From assembly GCF_900104175.1 (NCBI RefSeq), contig NZ_FNIX01000005.1, positions 124,001 to 188,000 of the forward strand: a stretch of DNA of 64,000 nt, read 5' to 3'. The position numbers and the translations under genes were made by a program. Position 1 is the stretch's first letter; the number at the start of each line of letters is the position of its first letter. The DNA comes from Lentzea jiangxiensis (lineage in GTDB: Bacteria; Actinomycetota; Actinomycetes; Mycobacteriales; Pseudonocardiaceae). Under the pieces are notes generated by a model. It made no database searches. It was not told the origin of the DNA and worked only from the letters and a program-made list of their open reading frames with translations. Below, piece by piece: positions 1 to 7,464 of this stretch.

Positions 1-1105
1 CCAGCGCCGCCTCGTCGCGTTCCGGCGGGGCGGCGGTCTCGATCTCGTGCTCCACCTTGATGCGGTGCAACAGGTCCCGCAGACCACGCGTCGGGACCTC
101 GTCGTCCAGCAACGGCTTCAACGCGGGCAGCGTGTACTCCCTTGTGGACACCCGCAACACCCGCCGCGTCAACGCGCCCAGGTCGACGCACCGCCGCACC
201 AGATCGTCCACTTCGGACTCCAGCGTCGCCGACCGCGCGGCCCGGCCGGCGAGGTCGTGCGGCGTGAAGTGGTAGACCGTCCCGGACGGCGTGCGCTCGA
301 CGAACTCCGCGAACGTCCCCTGCCAGCCCGGCGTTCGGAACGTGTCGCCGTCGACCTCCAGGAACACGTCGTCCTCGGCGGGCTCCGGCAGGTGTGCCAG
401 CGCCTCGGGCGCCACGACCTCGTAGGTGGTCTCGCCGGTGCGTTCCTGCCGCACCTGCAGCCGCGCCTGGGCGGCCAGCGCCGTGAAGCTGGCGGGCGAC
501 AACGTGGCCGGCCGTTCCTCGGTCTGCGCAAGCGCGTCGATCGTGTCAATGCCGGCTGAAACCAGCTTCCGCCGCTGGTCCGCGCGCAACCCGGCCACCA
601 GCGAGAGGTCACGCGCCTCCTCGCGGCCGGAAGCGCAGTGACGGGCGAACCGGCACCCGGTGCACGCCGCCCGCACCTCACCCCACGACCGAACAGGCGC
701 GGGACCGGGTTTCGCGAGCCGCGTCCGCAGCCGCCCGAGCAGGGGCGTGAAGTCGGCAACGCGGAACGCCGTCCGCCGCCCGTCCACGACCAGGTGCGCC
801 CGCTCGGCCCCCACCGCCTGCGCGGCGGCGACCAGCGACAACACGGCCAGCGGCGTGGCTTCGGGGACTTCGTCGCACGGCTCGTAGCCGTCGGCCGTGC
901 GCAGGAGGGTCTGCGCCGAGCAGTGGAACACCCCGTCGAAGAAGACCGCGTTCTCGACCACATCCGTGCCGGACCGCATGTCCCGCGCCGTTCGGGCGGC
1001 GAGCCGGTGCAGCTCGGCGGGGTCGCCGCGCCGTTCGTCACGAGCCAGGTGGCTGCGGTGCTCGCACTCGAGCAGGTCGACGAGATCGGACGGGCTGGCG
1101 AGCAT
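1..1105 (-). CDS. TM0106-family RecB-like nuclease, partial
   Basis: The frame is open from an ATG at 1105 down to the window edge, so only the first ~368 residues are seen. The protein begins MLASPSDLVDLLECEHRSHL, typical of TM0106-family RecB-like putative nucleases, whose N-terminal PD-(D/E)XK-type region is followed by an RNase-H-like region and, in actinobacteria, often a helicase. Visible support: acidic/hydrophobic strands (VFFDGVFHC, HLVVDGRR), a cysteine cluster CTGCRFARHC like the Fe-S-binding Cys set of RecB/Cas4-type nucleases, and EDDVFLEVDGD opening the second domain. It lies downstream of Ku on the same strand, with a strong hairpin between. The DNA-processing role is inferred from family; the C-terminus is not visible. 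Confidence 0.8.
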   Translation of the reverse strand, partial: MLASPSDLVDLLECEHRSHLARDERRGDPAELHRLAARTARDMRSGTDVVENAVFFDGVFHCSAQTLLRTADGYEPCDEVPEATPLAVLSLVAAAQAVGAERAHLVVDGRRTAFRVADFTPLLGRLRTRLAKPGPAPVRSWGEVRAACTGCRFARHCASGREEARDLSLVAGLRADQRRKLVSAGIDTIDALAQTEERPATLSPASFTALAAQARLQVRQERTGETTYEVVAPEALAHLPEPAEDDVFLEVDGDTFRTPGWQGTFAEFVERTPSGTVYHFTPHDLAGRAARSATLESEVDDLVRRCVDLGALTRRVLRVSTREYTLPALKPLLDDEVPTRGLRDLLHRIKVEHEIETAAPPERDEAAL

Positions 1106-1188
1106 GGGCAGTGATGCTAGTGAGCCGCACCGACAGCGGTGGGACCTCACCCCGGCGTGGCAGCCCTGGAAGTGCTCCAAACGGCGCA

Positions 1189-1231
1189 GGCGCGCTCCCC
1201 GCGTTCATCCCCGATACGCGGGGAGCGCGCC
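1189..1231 (-). terminator. strong stem-loop terminator after the Ku gene
   Basis: A perfect 15-bp inverted repeat (1189-1203 with 1217-1231), extendable by one T-A pair, with a loop of about 11-13 nt. It sits 22 bp beyond the Ku stop codon and before the nuclease start, so it probably ends the Ku transcript. There is no T-tract, as is usual in high-GC actinobacteria. Confidence 0.7.
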
Positions 1232-1253
1232 CGGTCCCACCTGGAGCGGTGGC

Positions 1254-1916
1254 CTAGACGTTCGCCTCCACGAGGTGCAGCAGCGCCTCGTGGTGCGTGT
1301 TCGGGTAGTCGTGCGGCTTGAACGGACGGGTCTGCGCGCGGACCAGCGCCGCCGCGGCGGCCAGTTCGCCGGTCCGCACCTCGGTGTCGCGGTGCAGGAA
1401 CGCGAAGTGCGGCTCCCGCACCTCGTCCGGCCACAGCAGCGTGTGCAGGACGAGGACGCCGTGCTGCGGCCGGATCGCGGCCAGTGCCTCCTTGCCCCGC
1501 AGGGCGAACTTCACGATGGCCGCGGCCTTGGTGCGCTCCAGCGTCTCGCGCAGCAGCACGTAGGACCGCACGGCCAGGTCGTCGGGCTCCAGGTAGTAGC
1601 TGCGGTGCAACGCCACCGGGTCGAGGTCGACCTGCGGTGCGAACTGCTGCACGTCGATCACGCCGTCCTCGGGCGCCGGCAGGTCCGCCGGGTCGATCTG
1701 CACGATGCGCCCGTCGTCGAGCTCGTAGCCCCGCCCGATGTCGTCCGGTGTCAGCCTCAGCGAGCATTCCCCGCACACCTGCTGGTGCCGCACGCGGCCG
1801 CTGTCCTCGCGGTGCACGAGGTGCACCTTGCTGCGGTGCTCGGTCGCCGCCGACACCAGCCGCACCGTCATGGTCGTCATCCCGAACCGGAGTGCTCCCC
1901 GCCACACAGTTCTCAT
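1254..1916 (-). CDS. ku: Ku protein, short form (NHEJ end binding)
   Basis: Bacterial Ku forms a homodimeric ring on DNA ends and recruits ligase D in non-homologous end joining. The 220-aa product shows the Ku core: start MRTVWRGALRFGM, HLVHREDSGRVRHQQVC near residues 32-48, GYELDDGR, the RSYYLEP strand, and KFALRGKE (normally followed by an arginine/leucine-rich bridge). Usual bacterial Ku proteins are about 250-350 aa; this one stops soon after HHEALLHLVEANV, so the lysine-rich C-terminal tail and the usual minimal LigD-interaction region are reduced or absent. No ligD is in the window. A LexA-type box lies 15 bp upstream. No Shine-Dalgarno is seen, so the transcript may be leaderless. Confidence 0.9.
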   Translation of the reverse strand: MRTVWRGALRFGMTTMTVRLVSAATEHRSKVHLVHREDSGRVRHQQVCGECSLRLTPDDIGRGYELDDGRIVQIDPADLPAPEDGVIDVQQFAPQVDLDPVALHRSYYLEPDDLAVRSYVLLRETLERTKAAAIVKFALRGKEALAAIRPQHGVLVLHTLLWPDEVREPHFAFLHRDTEVRTGELAAAAALVRAQTRPFKPHDYPNTHHEALLHLVEANV

Positions 1917-1931
1917 GACAAAGGAGTACTC

Positions 1932-1943
1932 GAACAGGTGTTC
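1932..1943 (-). promoter_or_regulatory. putative LexA (SOS) box upstream of ku
   Basis: GAACAGGTGTTC, preceded by C, matches the actinobacterial/Gram-positive LexA core GAAC-N4-GTTC exactly. It lies 15 bp upstream of the Ku ATG at 1916, where LexA would block the promoter. A second box in front of the HNH gene (23246-23257) has the same spacing. LexA control is inferred from the motif and its placement. Confidence 0.65.
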
Positions 1944-2033
1944 AAATAGGCGTTCGACGTGACGAAAGGGCTCGTTCGGGTGCGTCCGACCGGTACCTCG
2001 GACGCGTGTTTCCCGACGGAAGTCGTTCGCCGG

Positions 2034-3419
2034 TCACCAGGGGGAGGGCGCGTAGTCCTTCAGGAAGCAGCCGTACAGGTCCTCGCCGGCCTCGCCGCGC
2101 ACGATCGGGTCGTACACCCGCGCCGCGCCGTCGACCAGGTCCAGCGGGGCGTGGAAGCCCTCCTCGGCCAGCCGCAGCTTCATCGGGTGCGGCCGTTCGT
2201 CGGTGATCCAGCCGGTGTCGACGGCCGTCATCAGGATCCCGTCGGACTGCAGCATCTCCTCGGCGCTGGTGCGCGTCAACATGTTGAGCGCGGCCTTGGC
2301 CATGTTGGTGTGCGGGTGCCCGGAACCCTTGTAGGCGCGGGAGAACTGGCCCTCCATCGCCGACACGTTCACCACGTACTTGCGGCGGTGCGACGACTTC
2401 GCCATCGAGGCGCGCAGCCGCGAGATCAGCAGGAACGGCGCCGTCGAGTTGCAGAGCTGCACCTCCAGCAGCTCCACCGGGTCGACCTCGTCGACGTTCT
2501 GGATCCACGAGTTCGTCGCCGCCGTGTCCGGCACCAGGCCGCCCGCGTCGATGTCCTTGGACCCCGCCATCAACGCCAGCGTCGTCACCGAGTGCGCCTC
2601 GGGAACCGCGGTGCCCGGCAGCGCGAGCTGGCCGTGGCCGCCGAACGAGATCAGCTCCGGACGGCGGGCGTCCCCGGTCAGCGCCTCGTGCTCGGCGTGG
2701 GCCAGCGGCGCGTACGCGCCGGGGGAGCGGCGCACGGTCTGGGCGGCGTTGTTGATCAGGACGTCCAGCGGGCCGTGCGAGGCGACCTCGTCCGCCAGCG
2801 CCAGCACCTGGGCCGGGTCGCGCAGGTCGATGCCCACGATCTTGAGGCGGTCGATCCAGTCGGCCGCGTCGGGCATCGAGGCGAACCGGCGGGCCGCGTC
2901 CTTGGGGAAGCGGGTGGTGATCGTGGTGTGCGCGCCGTCGCGCAGCAGCCGCAGAGCGATGTACATGCCGATCTTCGCCCTGCCGCCGGTCAGCAGCGCG
3001 TTGCGGCCGGTCAGGTCGGTGCGGGCGTCGCGCTTGCCGTGGTTGAACGCGGCGCAGGCGGGGCAGAGGTTGTGGTAGAAGGCGTCGACCTCGACGAACC
3101 TCGAACGGCACGTGTAGCAGGACCTGGCGCGCAGCAGCGTCCCGGCGGTGGCGCCGGCGGCGTTCGACACCAGGGGGAGGCCCTGCGTCTCGTCGTCGAT
3201 GCGGTCCGGCGACCCGGTGGCCGTGAGCGCGGTCACAGCGCGGTCGTTGGCCACGATGGCGGCCTTGCGCTCGGACTTCCGGAACTTCTTCGCGGCCTTG
3301 AAGATCTTCGCGGTGGCCCGGCGGACGCGCACGGCGTCGTCGTGTTCGGCCGGCAGGTCCTCGACCTGGGCGAGCACGCGCAGGCAGACTTCCAGCTCTG
3401 CGGGGTCGATCGAGGTCAT
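2034..3419 (-). CDS. SDR-family protein with N-terminal zinc ribbon
   Basis: 461 aa. The N-terminal ~150 residues hold a charged helical region and a four-cysteine zinc-ribbon-like motif (CYTCRSRF ... LCPAC). The Rossmann fold follows, with a variant dinucleotide-binding motif TGGRAKIG and an NNAA motif (LINNAAQT). A Ser is present in NVSAMEG, but where classical SDRs carry Tyr-x-x-x-Lys this protein reads T-N-M-A-K (HTNMAKAALN), so the catalytic Tyr is missing while the Lys is kept. A nearby AYKGSG could supply a shifted Tyr. The substrate is unknown. This architecture occurs as a conserved type in actinobacteria. It may be a non-catalytic or divergent SDR. The ATG at 3419 starts MTSIDPAELEVCLRVL. 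Confidence 0.8.
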   Translation of the reverse strand: MTSIDPAELEVCLRVLAQVEDLPAEHDDAVRVRRATAKIFKAAKKFRKSERKAAIVANDRAVTALTATGSPDRIDDETQGLPLVSNAAGATAGTLLRARSCYTCRSRFVEVDAFYHNLCPACAAFNHGKRDARTDLTGRNALLTGGRAKIGMYIALRLLRDGAHTTITTRFPKDAARRFASMPDAADWIDRLKIVGIDLRDPAQVLALADEVASHGPLDVLINNAAQTVRRSPGAYAPLAHAEHEALTGDARRPELISFGGHGQLALPGTAVPEAHSVTTLALMAGSKDIDAGGLVPDTAATNSWIQNVDEVDPVELLEVQLCNSTAPFLLISRLRASMAKSSHRRKYVVNVSAMEGQFSRAYKGSGHPHTNMAKAALNMLTRTSAEEMLQSDGILMTAVDTGWITDERPHPMKLRLAEEGFHAPLDLVDGAARVYDPIVRGEAGEDLYGCFLKDYAPSPW

Positions 3420-3454
3420 GATCAGGCATTTTACGGGGAGTGGGAGGTGGTCCG

Positions 3455-4150
3455 GTGACCGGGGCCGAGCTGCTGGTGCTGTGGGACGTCGACAACACGC
3501 TGATCTCGGCGCGCGGGTTCGGCGGGCTGATGTACAGCCAGGCGTTCCACGCGGCGTTCGGCCGGGAGCTCACCGGTCCCGTCGACCTCGGCGGGCGCAC
3601 CGAGGTCGACGTCATCGGCGAGGTGCTGCGGCAGCACGACATCGAGGGCACCGAGGAGGCCGCGCGCCTGCTGTCCGACGCGCTGGCGCACTCCTTCGAG
3701 ACGCGCCGCGCCGAGCTCTCCGGCCACGGCGAGGTCCTTCCGGGTGCGCTCCAGGCGCTCGAACACTTCGCGAACGATCCGCGCGTGCACCAGGGCGTGC
3801 TGACCGCCAACCTCAGGAGCGTGGCGCTCATCAAGCTGGAGGAGTTCGGCCTCGCGCACCTCGTCGACTGGGACGTGAGCGCGTTCGGCGACGAGCACGC
3901 GGACCGCGCCGAACTGGTGACCTTCGCCCGCGAACGCGCACAGCGCATCCGGCCCTTCACCTCTGACCAGGTCGTCGTCATCGGCGACACCCCGCACGAC
4001 GTGCACGCGGCCATGAAGGCGGGCGTGCGCCTGGTCGCGGTGGCCACGGGGCGCAGCTCGCGGCAGGACCTCCACCGGGCAGGAGCCCAGATCGTGATCG
4101 ACGACCTGAGCGACCTGGAAGAGCTGATCAGGAGCGTGTGGGCGAGGTGA
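3455..4150 (+). CDS. HAD-superfamily phosphatase
   Basis: 231 aa from a GTG at 3455, chosen because a GGAGGTGG ribosome-binding site ends a few bases upstream; an in-frame GTG at 3440 would add five residues but has no such site. HAD motif I is LWDVDNTLI (nucleophile and acid/base Asp), with a helical cap, a conserved Lys in the ALIKLEEFGL stretch and motif IV VVIGDTPHDVHAA. The order fits a phosphoglycolate phosphatase-like HAD hydrolase that dephosphorylates a small metabolite; the substrate cannot be read from sequence. It is divergent from the SDR gene and ends 54 bp before the SLOG-SLATT gene. Confidence 0.88.
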   Translation: MTGAELLVLWDVDNTLISARGFGGLMYSQAFHAAFGRELTGPVDLGGRTEVDVIGEVLRQHDIEGTEEAARLLSDALAHSFETRRAELSGHGEVLPGALQALEHFANDPRVHQGVLTANLRSVALIKLEEFGLAHLVDWDVSAFGDEHADRAELVTFARERAQRIRPFTSDQVVVIGDTPHDVHAAMKAGVRLVAVATGRSSRQDLHRAGAQIVIDDLSDLEELIRSVWAR

Positions 4151-4191
4151 GACGGGTCTGAACGGCTCTGGCCTCCGGACGATCACGACGT

Positions 4192-4197
4192 TATCGT
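4192..4197 (+). promoter_or_regulatory. -10 element of a probable leaderless promoter (SLOG-SLATT gene)
   Basis: TATCGT fits the actinobacterial -10 pattern TANNNT and lies 7 nt before the ATG at 4205, which would place the transcript start on the start codon. The second SLATT gene has almost the same arrangement (TATTGT, 7 nt, GTG). Confidence 0.5.
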
Positions 4198-4204
4198 GCG
4201 CGGC

Positions 4205-5407
4205 ATGCCCACAGCAGGCGGCCCGACAGTCAAACGGCTGTCCCAGCCGGACGCCGAGATCAAACCGAAGGCCCTCGGCCTGCCCCGAGGACGCACGGTC
4301 ATCTCGGTCTTCGGCTCCACGCAGGACATCGAGACGGATCTCGCCGCGAAGTTGTTGCCGGTGCTCAGATCCGTGGTCGTGACCGCGGCGCGCCACGGCG
4401 CCGTGTTCGTCACCGAAGGCACCGACAGAGGCGTTGTCCACTTGCTGGGCCTGGCTTTGCGGGCGTGCGAGCAGCAGTGGCCCGTCGTCGTCGGTGTCGC
4501 ACCGAGCAGCAAGGTGCACGACCTCACCGAGACCTCCACCAACGGTCAGGTCCCGCTGGAACCCCACCACAGCGTCACCGTGATCGTCCCCGGTTCGGAG
4601 TGGACGGACGCGACACCTGTGCTGTTCCGCACGGTCGACGCGGTGCGCCACAAGAAGCCCGTGGTCGCTCTCGTCGTCGGAGGCGAGAACGACGAGGAGG
4701 TCGTCGACCACCTCGGCGGGAACAACCCGTTGCTGGTGCTCGCCGGCACCGGCGGTCTCGCGGACCGCATCGCGACCGGTGACCTCAGCGGCGACCTCGC
4801 GGTGCTCGTGCGCAGCGGCAGGATCTCCATCCTCCACGTGGACGAGGGACCGGCGAAGGCCGTGGCCGCTCTGGAACGGTTGCTGGGCAAGGAGAAGCCC
4901 GTCAAGCCGCCGAAGCTGCTGCCCCAGGTCCGCTACCGGGCGCCGCAACCGCGCCCGCTCGTCGACCCCGGCTTCGTCGTGGCGTACCCGGCGCTCGCCG
5001 ACGCGATCCACGACGCCAACCGAGTCGTCGCGCCCGCCTTCCAGGAGCTCGACGCGCAGGCGGAGGTGGAGCAGAACCGCTACCGCCTCACCGCGGTGCT
5101 CGCGATCGCCGGTGGTCTCACGACGACGGTGTTCGCCGCGCTGCAGACGTGGCTCAGGGACACGCCGTGGCCCGGCGTCCTGGTCGTGGCGGGCGGGGCG
5201 TTCGCCGCGGCCATCACGATCGTGGCGCGCAAGAGGGAGTCGCTCGACAAGTACCTCACCGCGCGGTCGAGGGCGGAACGCCTGCGGGCGCTGTACTTCG
5301 CGCACCTCGCCGCACCCGCGCCGGCGACGGAGGAGGAACGGCAGGACCGGGTGGCGGACCTGGAGGCCGCGGTCAGCGACCGCAAGCACGAGGTGGTCAG
5401 GACATGA
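4205..5407 (+). CDS. SLOG (LSDAT) - SLATT fusion protein
   Basis: 400 aa from ATG 4205; an in-frame GTG at 4196 overlaps the likely -10, so it is less likely. Residues ~20-235 form a Rossmann-like nucleotide-binding domain of the SLOG superfamily, LSDAT type (related to the TRPM N-terminus): TVISVFGST, HGAVFVTEGTDRGVVHLLG and NNPLLVLAGTGGLADRI fit the phosphate-binding loops. Residues ~260-395 form a SLATT domain: a basic/amphipathic helix, two membrane helices (AVLAIAGGLTTTVFAAL and a Gly/Ala-rich second helix), then a cytoplasmic helical tail. SLOG and SLATT are described families predicted to sense or process nucleotide signals and to perturb membranes in conflict systems. The stop overlaps the start of a second SLATT gene, so the two form an operon. 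Confidence 0.8.
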   Translation: MPTAGGPTVKRLSQPDAEIKPKALGLPRGRTVISVFGSTQDIETDLAAKLLPVLRSVVVTAARHGAVFVTEGTDRGVVHLLGLALRACEQQWPVVVGVAPSSKVHDLTETSTNGQVPLEPHHSVTVIVPGSEWTDATPVLFRTVDAVRHKKPVVALVVGGENDEEVVDHLGGNNPLLVLAGTGGLADRIATGDLSGDLAVLVRSGRISILHVDEGPAKAVAALERLLGKEKPVKPPKLLPQVRYRAPQPRPLVDPGFVVAYPALADAIHDANRVVAPAFQELDAQAEVEQNRYRLTAVLAIAGGLTTTVFAALQTWLRDTPWPGVLVVAGGAFAAAITIVARKRESLDKYLTARSRAERLRALYFAHLAAPAPATEEERQDRVADLEAAVSDRKHEVVRT

Positions 5408-5820
5408 GCGACAAGCAGCGGCAGGCCCAGTTCGTCGAAGCCTATCTGCGGCACCGGTTCTCCGACCGCCTCGACCACTTCGAACGCAGCCGCAAGCGGT
5501 ACTCCGCCGCCCGCACGTGGACGGTCGCGCTCGCGGCGGCGCTGTTCATCGCCGCCGCGGCGGCCGCGGCGATCGGCATGGCAGACGGGCCACGCCGGGC
5601 CATGTGGGGTTTCGTGGCGACGACTCTCGCCGCGCTCGGCACGGCGATGTCGCTCTACGAGGCGACGTTCGGTTTCCGCCGTCTCGCCCGGGAAAGCGCC
5701 ACCACTTCCGTCGCACTGCAACGGCTCGCTGTGGACGGTCCTACTCCGGACGATGTGGACGACGAACGCCTGGTTGCATTTGTGACCGAAGTGGAGTCGG
5801 TCCTGAGGTACGGCAGGTAA
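5404..5820 (+). CDS. SLATT-domain membrane protein
   Basis: 138 aa, ATG overlapping the previous stop (ATGA). It has a basic N-terminal helix (RFSDRLDHFERSRKRYSAAR), two hydrophobic segments (~residues 39-62, an alanine-rich helix, and ~70-85), then FRRLARESATTSVALQRL and an acidic tail. This is a stand-alone SLATT layout. In the described SLATT families the two-helix module is proposed as a pore-forming or membrane-anchored effector controlled by a linked nucleotide-related domain, here SLOG. Two SLATT modules in one operon suggest hetero-oligomer formation (inference). Confidence 0.75.
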   Translation: MSDKQRQAQFVEAYLRHRFSDRLDHFERSRKRYSAARTWTVALAAALFIAAAAAAAIGMADGPRRAMWGFVATTLAALGTAMSLYEATFGFRRLARESATTSVALQRLAVDGPTPDDVDDERLVAFVTEVESVLRYGR

Positions 5821-5847
5821 AGCCGAAACGCGGCTGGAGAATCGTTT

Positions 5848-5871
5848 GGAGCGTTTGTAAGAAAGCGCTCC
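5848..5871 (+). terminator. stem-loop after the SLOG-SLATT operon
   Basis: GGAGCG (5848-5853) pairs with CGCTCC (5866-5871); inner TTT and AAA could extend the stem past one unpaired G. It starts 27 bp after the stop at 5820. The half GAAAGCGCTCCCA also resembles a LacI-family operator half-site, so a regulatory role for the next small gene is an alternative. Confidence 0.35.
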
Positions 5872-5981
5872 CACGGTTGGCACGCAGCGTGGGTGGTCGA
5901 TTACGGTCAGCTCAGGTCCTGGTGTTTCCGTCACTTACTTGTCATGATGGCCACATCCCCCGATGCGGAAGCAGGCACGAC

Positions 5982-6182
5982 ATGACTTGGGCGCGTCCCG
6001 CGATCGCCGAGCCCGAAACAGGCACCTTTGCCGAGGCCAAGGCCTTGGAAAAGGAGCACAGCACGATCCAGAACAGCAAGGCGGCCCGCACCGTGGCCGG
6101 TCACGCCACGGACGCGCTCGACTGCGCCGACCTGCTCGAGATGCTGGGCCTCAGTGCCACGGAGGGCAAGGTCCGGGTGTAA
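5982..6182 (+). CDS. small conserved-type actinobacterial protein, function unknown
   Basis: 66 aa from ATG 5982, preceded by a purine-rich GCGGAAGCAGG. It reads MTWARPAIAEPETGTFAEAK, then a charged helical stretch and ends TDALDCADLLEMLGL plus a short tail. I recall small actinomycete proteins with a similar GHATD...C..LL.MLGL ending, but cannot name a function. It has no signal peptide or membrane segment. Its 3' end overlaps the convergent DUF2306 gene by 82 bp, which is large and lowers confidence in one of the two boundaries. The upstream region contains the 5848 hairpin and no clear promoter. Confidence 0.6.
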   Translation: MTWARPAIAEPETGTFAEAKALEKEHSTIQNSKAARTVAGHATDALDCADLLEMLGLSATEGKVRV

Positions 6183-6784
6183 CCCCGCGACTGGACCCAC
6201 CACTCGGCTACCAGCAGGTTCACCACGAACGACAGCCAGTTCGCGGTGGCGAAGACCAGCAGCCCGTCCGCTTCTGGCATCAGCGAGCCGAGCAGCAGTG
6301 CCCACAGCCGGCCGGTCACGGCGGCGGCGGTCAGCGCGAACCCGCGGATCATCCAGATGCGGTGCGCGCCGAACTGCCGCCGCCGTGCCGTTCGCAGGCC
6401 TTGCACGGCGGTGACGAACCACAGCACCGACAGCACGGTCAGCGGCCCGGAGGACGGCAGCCCGACGACGGCGAGCTGGGCACACACCAAGCCGAGCAGG
6501 GATGACGGCAGGACCGCAGCGAAGTAGACGCGGCCCATCACCCGGTGCATCTGCGGGTGCCTGCCACGCAGCCCCGGCCAGAACTGCGACACACCCGCCA
6601 GGACCGCGACCGATCCGGTGAATATGTGCGCGACGAGCAGCCCGTAGTGGACCGCTCCGCGCAGCGGCGGTCTGGCCTCGCCCATGTCCAGCGTCACGTA
6701 CGCGCTCGCCGCGAAGATCGTTATCGCGACGCAGACGATTCCCGACACCGCCAACCAGGCGACGTACCCTCTCGAACTCTTCAT
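6101..6784 (-). CDS. DUF2306 integral membrane protein
   Basis: 227 aa with about six hydrophobic segments. It starts MKSSRGYVAWLAVSGIVCVA and has features of the DUF2306 family: HYGLLVAHIFTGSVAVLAG with a conserved His in a membrane helix, GRHPQMHRVMGRVYF (the PxxHRxxGR signature), and GAHRIWMIRGFALT. The function is unknown; conserved histidines suggest cofactor or metal binding in the membrane. The polar tail after ~residue 200 is Ser-rich and lies in the overlap with the small gene on the other strand. Start ATG 6784. Confidence 0.85.
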   Translation of the reverse strand: MKSSRGYVAWLAVSGIVCVAITIFAASAYVTLDMGEARPPLRGAVHYGLLVAHIFTGSVAVLAGVSQFWPGLRGRHPQMHRVMGRVYFAAVLPSSLLGLVCAQLAVVGLPSSGPLTVLSVLWFVTAVQGLRTARRRQFGAHRIWMIRGFALTAAAVTGRLWALLLGSLMPEADGLLVFATANWLSFVVNLLVAEWWVQSRGYTRTLPSVALRPSISSRSAQSSASVA

Positions 6785-6874
6785 GGCCCAAGCCTGTCAA
6801 CGCCTTCACTCGAACGCGCTGGGGTCGGCCCCCGAGCGAGCGGTGGGGTGCGCCCTACTGGGATGATGGGACTC

Positions 6875-7090
6875 ATGCGGACGGTGGAGATCTCCGAAGA
6901 GCCGATCAGGCTAGGGCAGTTCCTCAAGCTGGCTCAGCTGGCGGAGGACGGTGGGCACGCGAAGGAGCTCATCGAGGACGGAGAAGTCCACGTCAACGGC
7001 TCTGTGGAGCTGCGGCGGGGAGCACAGCTGCGTCACGGTGACGTAGTGGTGGTCGAGGGTGACGAAGTACGCGTTTCCATTCGGCCGTAA
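6875..7090 (+). CDS. S4-domain RNA-binding protein
   Basis: 71 aa from ATG 6875 (in-frame ATGs at 6863 and 6866 are possible; GGATGATGGG may act as the ribosome-binding site). The sequence is one S4 domain: RLGQFLKLAQLAEDGGHAKELIEDGEVHVNG, then a strand pair ending GDVVVVEGDEVRVSI. This is the small YaaA/YbcJ-like stand-alone S4 form that binds structured RNA. The family suggests a ribosome- or tRNA-associated role; the exact target is not known. Confidence 0.85.
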   Translation: MRTVEISEEPIRLGQFLKLAQLAEDGGHAKELIEDGEVHVNGSVELRRGAQLRHGDVVVVEGDEVRVSIRP

Positions 7091-7464
7091 CGCATTGCTC
7101 CGTTCAGCGGTAAGAGCATGCACAATCGCAGTCGATCGGACAAGGGTCTGAAGACCTGATCTGAACGATTACCTCGCGGCATACGTAACCTCTATGTCCC
7201 TTTTGGACATCCGGAAACGTCTTGCGTCTCCACGGTTTCCAAGTGGTGAGACGCGCGTCACGTCCGATATTCGGTCGCCGGGATAATTTTTTCCAGGGTC
7301 TGTAACGCGGATGCCAGAACGTGCGAATCACCGGTTGCGAGCTCCGGCAGCCGAGCCCGAATGTGGCATGGCCGGAGAACGCGTGAGATCCGTGAATCAA
7401 GGTCCTCGGGGTGACCTGCGCACGTGCACGTCCGAATCGCCGCTGAGCCGGGGAGACCAGAACG
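7091..7464. other. 374-bp intergenic region ahead of the EPS locus
   Basis: No convincing gene. It has stretches of lower GC (for example around 7180-7215 and 7283-7300) and should hold the EPS promoter. A GTCTCCAC / GTGGTGAGAC imperfect inverted repeat lies near 7226-7252. A purine-rich GGGGAG precedes the ATG at 7465. I could not assign a known riboswitch family to this leader. Confidence 0.5.

Noticed and set aside
1942-4047. 701-codon open frame on the minus strand across ku upstream DNA, SDR and HAD genes
   Set aside because: It runs in the wrong frame through the SDR gene and antisense to the HAD gene; composition is Arg/Ser/Ala-rich with no recognisable domain.
4779-6182. 467-codon frame covering the SLATT genes and the small 66-aa gene
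   Set aside because: Only its last part (5982-6182) looks like protein. The upstream part is a shadow frame of SLOG-SLATT and SLATT coding sequence.
7091-7464. riboswitch (c-di-AMP or c-di-GMP type) before the EPS locus
   Set aside because: I could not find the conserved core sequence of any riboswitch class; only an imperfect inverted repeat is seen.
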